In this document: positions 58,385-64,000 of the stretch, one piece after another
Layout of the letters: every line of letters starts with the position of its first letter
How positions within the stretch are numbered: the stretch's first letter is position 1
DNA from: Lindgomyces ingoldianus
Taxonomy: Eukaryota > Ascomycota > Dothideomycetes > Pleosporales > Lindgomycetaceae
Assembly (NCBI RefSeq): GCF_010093535.1
Contig: NW_022985178.1
Span: 710,505 to 774,504, forward strand
Direction of reading: 5' to 3'
DNA length: 64,000 nucleotides
Notes under the pieces: generated by a model
What the model saw: the letters and a program-made list of their open reading frames with translations, nothing else
Told to the model about the DNA's origin: nothing
The model's database searches: none
Position numbers and translations under genes: made by a program

Positions 58385-58740
58385 ATGTCCTCCTACTTTA
58401 AGGCGCTGGGCTGTGGGAGGGACAACGAACGTCCGGCCGGGCGTAACTTTCGTGACGTCCACATCGACGGATATGCCAACGTCCACCTAGGAGACGAAAA
58501 CATATACCATGTTGGTAAGGGGGCCAAAAGACCGGATCCGAGAAGGCACTCATCTGGAATCCAGGACTGGATAATCCCCTCAGTCGCTTACCATATGCTT
58601 CAGACGTGCCGTTCAATTCGTACCGGTTCGATATGGGTTCTGGCAGATACCAGATGCGGAGCACCAGGACTTTGCACTTCACGACATATCGCCGTCGACT
58701 ATCAACTACGACATTGCTGACGCTTGGTGGATCCTCTAGA
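58385..58740 (+). pseudogene. Remnant of STAND receptor with N-terminal amyloid motif
   Basis: The ORF starts MSSYFKALGCG and contains, at residues 21-42, NFRDVHIDGYANVHLGDEN, a HET-s-type repeat aligning with both repeats of the divergent HeLo protein. In het-S/nwd2 pairs such a motif sits at the very N-terminus of the NLR receptor. Here the frame continues for only 111 residues without an ATPase. In another frame at about 58620-58736 the translation PVRYGFWQIPDAEHQDFALH and following HDISPSTINYDIA looks like the post-Walker-B part of NACHT domains. This suggests an internal deletion plus frameshift. A GTAAGG donor directly after the motif (about 58515) leaves open that the motif exon is still spliced to something I cannot identify. 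Confidence 0.6.
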
Positions 58741-59221
58741 GGGTATAGCTCGTGAGACAAGAATAAGCTATATACGTCCGGGCTGCAGTAATTGGTCACA
58801 TGACTATCGACATTTAGCATCTCCTGGCCTCCGGAGCCACACTTGGCCACAACGGCGGCAGATTGTCTGATAAGGCCCCGCTGCACCCTCCACATTCGAG
58901 CATGCCGGGAGTCGTTAGTCTTTCAATCATCTCGCCACTTGGGCAAGTCCGGATGTGTCGCAATGTTGGCAACATGCATCCGCTATTGGAAGGAGTGGAT
59001 TACGCCTTGTTTCACAGCGGCTTTGTCGCTTGTCTAGGCCAGGGCCCTAAACTAGCGTCGGGGTTCAAATATTTGGCGTACATAGGGCAATTCAGGAGGG
59101 TGGTTAGACAGAACTGTTGGGGGCGAACTGTGCCTCTCAGAAGTAACATCGTAAAAGTTCTCTAACCTGCGCTTTAAGCGTATAATGTTCAAAACACAGC
59201 ATGTTTGCAAGAATTGTGATC
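58741..59221. other. Spacer between receptor remnant and GMC pseudogene
   Basis: No recognised gene. An ORF at 58863-59165 has no family character. Confidence 0.35.
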
Positions 59222-62030
59222 CTATAGGGTATGACTATTTGGTGGTCGGGGGTGGGACCGTTGGCTGCGTAATCGCCTCTCGCCTTTCCCATGCTAGCCA
59301 CCGCGTAGCTCTCTTCGAGACGGGCCAGTGAACCATTCAACAGAGATCATGAGCTCTTCAGGTGCGCCATTTCTGCACGGCACTCCTGCCGAGTACAATT
59401 ACAAGAGCGCTCCACAAGCTGCGCTCGATAATCGCGAAGTCCCAAATTATGGCGGCAAACTCCTCTCTGGATCTAGTGGAGTCAATTACGGTCTGTGGAC
59501 TCGTGGTCACTCGTCTGATTACGACGCTTGGGCCAAACACGTGGGGGACGAACGACGGAGCTATGCTAACTTGCTCAAGTACTTCAAGAAGACGGAGAAC
59601 TACCAGTGTTCGAACGTTGGCAGTGAAGTACACGGAGTTGATGAGCCTATTTCTGTGATTCATGGCACCAAAGAATATCCTCTAAGGATGGAAATCTTGA
59701 ATGCACTCCAACAACGTGGCCTTAGTCAAGCCCGACGGAACCAGCGGAGACCCGTTTGAGATAAGTGAATTTACCTAGAATTGGAAGACCAACTAAAGGG
59801 AACCTTCTGGCTTGGCCTACGATCTCTCTAAAACGGAAGTGTTTACCAGCACCACTGTTGCACGCATTGACATCAATACCCACACCAAAATCGCGACGGG
59901 AGTCACTCTGTAGAATAGCCAGTCTATCAAAGCACACAAGGAGATTATCCTTATCTGCGGTGCGATCAGAACCCCACAAGTTCTTATGCTGTCGGGTACA
60001 GCGCTTCCAACCGTACGTACTACGACTCAGAAAAGTGAATAGTTACGGTCACGTGAGCCGTACAAACGTAAGAGGACTGTCAATCGTAACGTACGACTGA
60101 GAGAGGTCCCCTTACGGTCCGTAATACGTCTCAGAAAGTCGATTTTTCCTAGTAATATAGGACCTGATTAGACATCCATGGGCAAGCGTTGGGAGGGCGT
60201 TTAAGGGGGCGTTTTTAAGTAACAATTAGTGAAAACTCTGTTGTGTACAATAAGCAAGAACGCGTTAGAGAGGGGGGGGGCTAGGGTATTAGATCCTATG
60301 CAAACAGTTAAATTTTTGCCCTTAATATTATACTTAAGTTATAATTTGCTATTCTCTCTTACTAGTAATTGCTTATACAAAAGGCAGCAGAAAACCTAAG
60401 AGTTATAGCAATATTATAACTCTTATTAGGAGGACTTTACTATAGCTAAGGATAACAGCCCCTTGTTTACAGATCCTCTCACATAGGAAATAAAAGTAGG
60501 ATGTTTCTCCTACCCTACGCTCTTTAAAATCGCCCTTGATTTCCTCTCTATCCCGTGTATGTTCTGTGACTGCGAGAGAGCCTTCTCTAGTAGGAGAAGG
60601 ACTTGCCACCTTAACAGGAACCGCCTCTCTAGAGAGACAATTAAGGCTCTTTAATTGCAGAAGAACTAGCTCTGCTAGAGGGCAATTTACTCTAAGCTCT
60701 TAGCTCTCTCAGATTGTCCGTACGCAGCAGCAGCGTCACAGCCTAGATACGAGCTATCGCGCACGAGCAGGATCACGTATCTATGTCACATGATGCTCGT
60801 GCGCGAACCTCTGTGCGCGAACATCTAGATATTCCCCTTTTCCTCCGTACAAAGGAAAAGACAGAGCAATAGAACCAGAAACATGTTGCCCCCACCCTAC
60901 CTACTTCGTACGCTGTGCACACCGTACACTACTCTTACTCTTGCTACTTAAGTGCTCATACCATAAGCAGCTAGCTAAAAGAGCCCATTTAACACAGATT
61001 ATATTTGTTCCAGCGTTACGTCGTAACTTCTGCCAAGTTGTTAAGCCGTACAAGGATTCTTAATCGTTACGGTTGAGACTTGTAAGTGGTCCTCATGTCA
61101 ATCGTATAGTAGAAACGTACTAAGAAAGTCAGACGTAACGTCCCGGATTTGGTCGAGTCGAATCGTATTACGTACGGTTGGAAGCGCTGGTCGGGTATCG
61201 GGCCGGGGGAGCAACTTCTTTGGGAATAAATAACATTGGCGATCTTCCCGTCGGCAAGAATTTACATGATCACGTCTCTGGGTCCCTGTTCTTGAAGCTC
61301 CGCAATCTGGAAAAAGGACTTGCGATCGGGTCACCCCTTTTCAACAAGTCGGAGTACTTCACGTCAACTGCAGTGGATTGGATCTCTACCATCACTATCC
61401 CCAATGATCTAATATCCGCCGCCGCCGCCGACGGAACTGGTCTCGATGAGCTGTTTGACCCAGGTCCTCGAGCGCATATTGAGTTCTTGACAGTTTACGC
61501 GCCTATTGCTGGTGGCGGTACAGAATACCGACTCCCATTCGATGGAACCCATATATCCACACCCACTCTCCTACTACTCCCTACTAGCCGTGGACAAGTC
61601 ACTCTTGCTTCCATGAATGCTACAGATGATCCAATCATCGACCCGGGGTATCTAAGTACTGAGGTCGATCGCGTCCTTTTGCGCGAAGTTTACGTGCGAC
61701 GATACGAGCAATGGGAACCCCACAAGGGCAGGGCGTGGTTGGAGGGGGAAGCCCTCCACCGAGTTTTCCGCAACTCACAAGTGCGAGCATGGACGAGGAG
61801 ATTGATGCTCGCCTTGCTCTTATAGGCTCTAGATTCTATCAAAATGCCGGCACAGCAGCCATGGCACTATTGTGGACACCGAATGTAATGTTAAAGTCAT
61901 CAGACGTTTGAGAGTTAGCGATATAAGCATTTTGCCTCTACCTATAGCGTCACACTACCAGACGGCAATGTATGTTATCGCAGAGGCGACGGCAGCCATG
62001 ATCTTGGAGGACGAGGTCCCCAGGGCGTAG
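59222..62030 (+). pseudogene. GMC oxidoreductase pseudogene split by a transposon
   Basis: Glucose-methanol-choline oxidoreductase pieces lie in order. At about 59225-59325 the FAD motif YDYLVVGGGTVGCVIASRLS is followed by a frameshift. At 59328-59757 come SGAPFLHGTPAEYNYKSA and YGGKLLSGSSGVNYGLWTRG. At about 59760-59998 there are stops, then SGLAYDLSKTEVFTSTTVARI and IILICGAIRTPQVLMLSG. The gene is interrupted at 59999-61189 and resumes with LPVGKNLHDHVSGSLFLKLRN. A further frameshift near 61790 precedes NAGTAAMA and the C-terminal YVIAEATAAMILEDEVPRA. At least three frameshifts and two nonsense codons exist besides the insertion. The family includes aryl-alcohol and glucose oxidases; the original substrate is unknown. 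Confidence 0.85.
59999..61189. mobile_element. Non-autonomous hAT-like DNA transposon (1191 bp)
   Basis: Terminal inverted repeats of about 30 bases with two mismatches begin CAGCGCTTCCAACCGTACGT on the left and appear reversed at 61160-61189. The insertion is flanked by the perfect 8-bp direct repeat GTCGGGTA (59991-59998 and 61190-61197), the target-duplication length of hAT elements. Subterminal regions on both sides carry repeated short TACG/CGTA/GTTACG words, as transposase-binding sites often do. No transposase ORF lies inside, so it depends on an autonomous relative. Confidence 0.88.
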
Positions 62031-62339
62031 TGTAACTATGTATGCCATATGCCTGTGTATGGGTTGAATACGCTTTCATAGCTCAAGAGCTCAGGCCACT
62101 GGGATTCCAATTTCGAATACAAATGCAATTTTTGTAGTTGAAGGAAGTTGAAAGTTATTGGTTGAAAGAGGAAGAGATCAGCTGAGTCCATCTATACACA
62201 CTAACGCTGGCGTAAGGCCAAGTGGCCTATTTTAGCCTCTACTAGCGCTTACTATCGCAAGGTTAGAGCTGATAGATGATAGAGGGCTTGGAGTTGCGAG
62301 TCGTCAATCAGGTGGGAACTAAACTAGTGGATTAAGCAG

Positions 62340-62636
62340 AGGTATCAGGTCTTTGGAGCTTATAGAGACTAGAAGCTAACTATATAGTAAAGAACCAAAG
62401 AACGCTAGTCTTAATAAGAAAATCACTAGCACTAGAAGAGTAACTACTGCTGCTGCTTTAAATAATAATTTTACTAGAACCCTAGACGTTGCTACCCTCT
62501 TTAATAGGCTATATTCTAATATAGACAAAGACGTCTAGAAGCTAAGAGAGTCTATATAGGATAATAACCACCTTAGCTAGAAAGCCTATTACAACCTAGA
62601 TACGCAATCTATCTTAGCATTATACAACAGAGCTGT
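62340..62636 (+). pseudogene. RIP-like relic of unknown coding sequence
   Basis: One frame reads TTAAALNNNFTRTLDVATLF, NRLYSNIDKDV, KLRESI, DNNHLS and KAYYNLDTQSILALYNRAVS with stops between some pieces, all of them TAG. That is the result of C-to-T change in CAG (Gln). The family is not recognised; similar charged helical sequence occurs in transposon-associated and repeated genes of ascomycetes. It ends where the hairpin element begins. Confidence 0.4.
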
Positions 62637-62637
62637 A

Positions 62638-62830
62638 AGCCGAGATGGCCCTTACACACGACGGGTATATATATTGTTCTGTACGCACATCGACTGTTGA
62701 TTGATTATTCGCATCTTTTGATTGTATTGGCGGAGCGGTACAGAGCCCCGTCCGTACATAATAATCAACCAACAGTTGATTCGCGTGCAGAATAGTATAT
62801 ATACCCATCGCGCGTAGGGACCCTCTCAGC
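62638..62830. mobile_element. Hairpin MITE, possibly TA-inserting
   Basis: Two arms of about 70 bases (62638-62708 and 62760-62830) are near-perfect inverted copies, sharing GGGTATATATA and CAACTGTTG-type blocks, around a loop of about 50 bases. TA lies on both sides (62636-62637 and 62831-62832), fitting a Tc1/mariner-type target duplication. It abuts the truncated end of the ADE4-like pseudogene. No coding capacity. Confidence 0.7.
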
Positions 62831-63935
62831 TATATGTCAGGGGCATAACTCAATTGCGGGTAGACTTGGCGAAAGATGGGTGATCCTCCTTTAGGGATAA
62901 TCGCAGCCTGACCAGGCTTGATGTCCTCAATTGCAGTAAAACCCAGCTGATCCAAAGTTACAGACTCAAACGCAAGCATGTAATCCCAACCTTTTCCATC
63001 CTGGTTAGGTCGTGAACCAATAACGAGAGGCCGAATGTTGTTGTGATCTCTAGCTCCGAAGATTGCATATCCGGCCACCATTCCGCAAAAGGCGAAACCA
63101 CCAATAGTGATCTTATACCTAATGGTCCAATTTGAGTCTTGCCCGACAAAAGTAGTTTGGGAAGAAGGACGATATAACATAAATCCATAGCTGAGAAGAT
63201 TCTACCTATATGTTTCGAAGCCCTGTGAAAAGATCCTCCGCATCTACAAGCCTTTTATCCGTCTGGGGCAGTTGAGAGGCAAAGACCTGGAGCATGATCT
63301 CCGAGTCGCTGTCTGTGTTTATATGGCGATGAGCTTTAATATCCAGGTACTCCTTAAGCTTTTCGGTATCGAGAAGGTTCCTAAATAATAGCTGGATTAG
63401 TGATAGATGACCGAAACTAAGCAGTTCTTAGAACCCACCCGTTGTGCGAGAATAAGAGGCCATAGGGTCTAATCGTCTATCAGGATTGACTTCACTTCAA
63501 TTTACCTATTAAAAAGAGTCAAAGCTCACGAGCTGACATAGAAAGGCTGACATTTAGCGTTCGGTGAAGTCCTGGCTGTGGATATCGGAGATGACCAAGG
63601 CCCATAAATCCAGGGAGCTCGAGGATGAGTACGCCATCGCGGAAGACCTTCGAAGCCAGGCCTCTACCCCTGCAAGAGTAGATTCGACCTGAACTGTGGG
63701 ACGTCGCAATACCACAGGCATCCTACAAGGTATTAGTTGGTTCATAGTCATGCCAGAGAGCAAGTGCCTGGAGGTTCGGAATAGTTTTAACAACGGTCCT
63801 AGCCAATGGGTAGTACCTATTAAAAGCGAGAGTGAAGAAAAAAATCAGCTGAATTACCTGGCCACGATGTTGTAGTGCGTAGAGGGCCTCATGCAAATCG
63901 ACACCGCCTTGATCGCATTCTACATTCCCGGAGAT
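62831..63935 (-). pseudogene. Truncated amidophosphoribosyltransferase (ADE4/PurF-like) pseudogene
   Basis: Read on the minus strand, conserved pieces of the glutamine amidotransferase half follow in order. These are VDLHEALYALQHRGQ (to 63858), a 135-nt intron, DACGIATSHSSGRIY and LPGFMGLGHLRYP (63722 down), then a one-base frameshift. QPFYVSS, an intron, PYGLLFSHNG, an intron, LDTEKLKEYLDIKAHRHINT and MLQVFASQLPQTDK follow, and after a damaged stretch MVAGYAIFGARDHNNIRPLV and IIPKGGSPIFRQVYPQLSYA. The sequence stops at the MITE boundary; the phosphoribosyltransferase half is missing. The N-terminal catalytic MCGI is not found. Introns keep their splice signals, so this is a DNA-level duplicate, not a retrocopy. 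The real ADE4 gene must lie elsewhere. Confidence 0.85.
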
Positions 63936-64000
63936 ATCTATCTATCTATCTCCCGATGCTCTAAGCTTGAATTGTAGAGTAGCGATAGCTAAGCCCCCCG
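63936..64000. other. Window edge with short TATC repeat
   Basis: A short TATC microsatellite (about 63934-63952) marks the end of recognisable ADE4-like sequence; nothing further can be read before the window ends. Confidence 0.4.

Noticed and set aside
60180..60960. Transposase gene inside the hAT-like element
   Set aside because: No ORF longer than about 70 codons and no hAT dimerisation motif; the element is non-autonomous.
1..64000. CRISPR arrays, riboswitches, rRNA genes, secondary-metabolite cluster
   Set aside because: None expected or seen in this fungal window. The P450, amadoriase and MFS genes are scattered among housekeeping genes with no backbone enzyme.

Overview
The window is from a filamentous ascomycete (Pezizomycotina). 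Genes carry several short introns (about 50-100 nt) with GT-AG ends and CTAA-type branch sites. Families typical of that group are present: fungal STAND/NACHT proteins, a CYP52-type P450, amadoriase, DUF2855 and GPI-anchored Ser/Thr-rich wall proteins. Decayed copies carry mostly TAG/TAA stops, as expected after RIP (repeat-induced point mutation). A class such as Leotiomycetes is possible, but I cannot fix it from this sequence.

Layout. 0-5.5 kb: a PLP-dependent decarboxylase, then about 3.4 kb of AT-rich gene-poor DNA holding a wrecked NACHT-ankyrin gene. 5.6-31 kb is ordinary housekeeping and metabolic sequence: SMC4 condensin, a CYP52-like P450, a stand-alone YqfO/NIF3-C domain protein and an amadoriase. 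Next come a mitochondrial group (Mtf1-like factor, bL31m, a presequence-bearing flavin-reductase-domain protein) and a head-to-head Pol II machinery pair (MED11/TAF5). The stretch ends with a homocysteine methyltransferase, a DUF2855 protein and a metallo-beta-lactamase-fold protein. 32-37 kb: two secreted GPI-type proteins; the first contains a 15-bp minisatellite that defeated the assembly (N run). 38-41 kb: an intact NACHT STAND receptor. 41-50 kb: OTU1 deubiquitinase, an RSC-type double-bromodomain/BAH protein, a cytochrome b5-acyl-CoA dehydrogenase fusion and a ubiquitin-like/AN1 zinc finger fusion. 50-53 kb shows no gene; 53-55 kb has an MFS transporter.

55-64 kb is a decaying accessory region and the most interesting part. 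A small HeLo-domain protein ends in two HET-s-type amyloid pseudo-repeats. It is transcribed divergently from an ORF whose N-terminus carries a third matching repeat, followed by scraps of a NACHT domain. This is the architecture of the het-S/nwd2 amyloid-signalled cell-death pair, here with an apparently ruined receptor. A second relic with two HET-s-like repeats lies tail-to-tail with it. Next to these are a GMC oxidoreductase pseudogene split by a 1.19-kb non-autonomous hAT-like element with an 8-bp target duplication, and a truncated amidophosphoribosyltransferase (ADE4-like) pseudogene whose end is cut by a 0.19-kb hairpin MITE.
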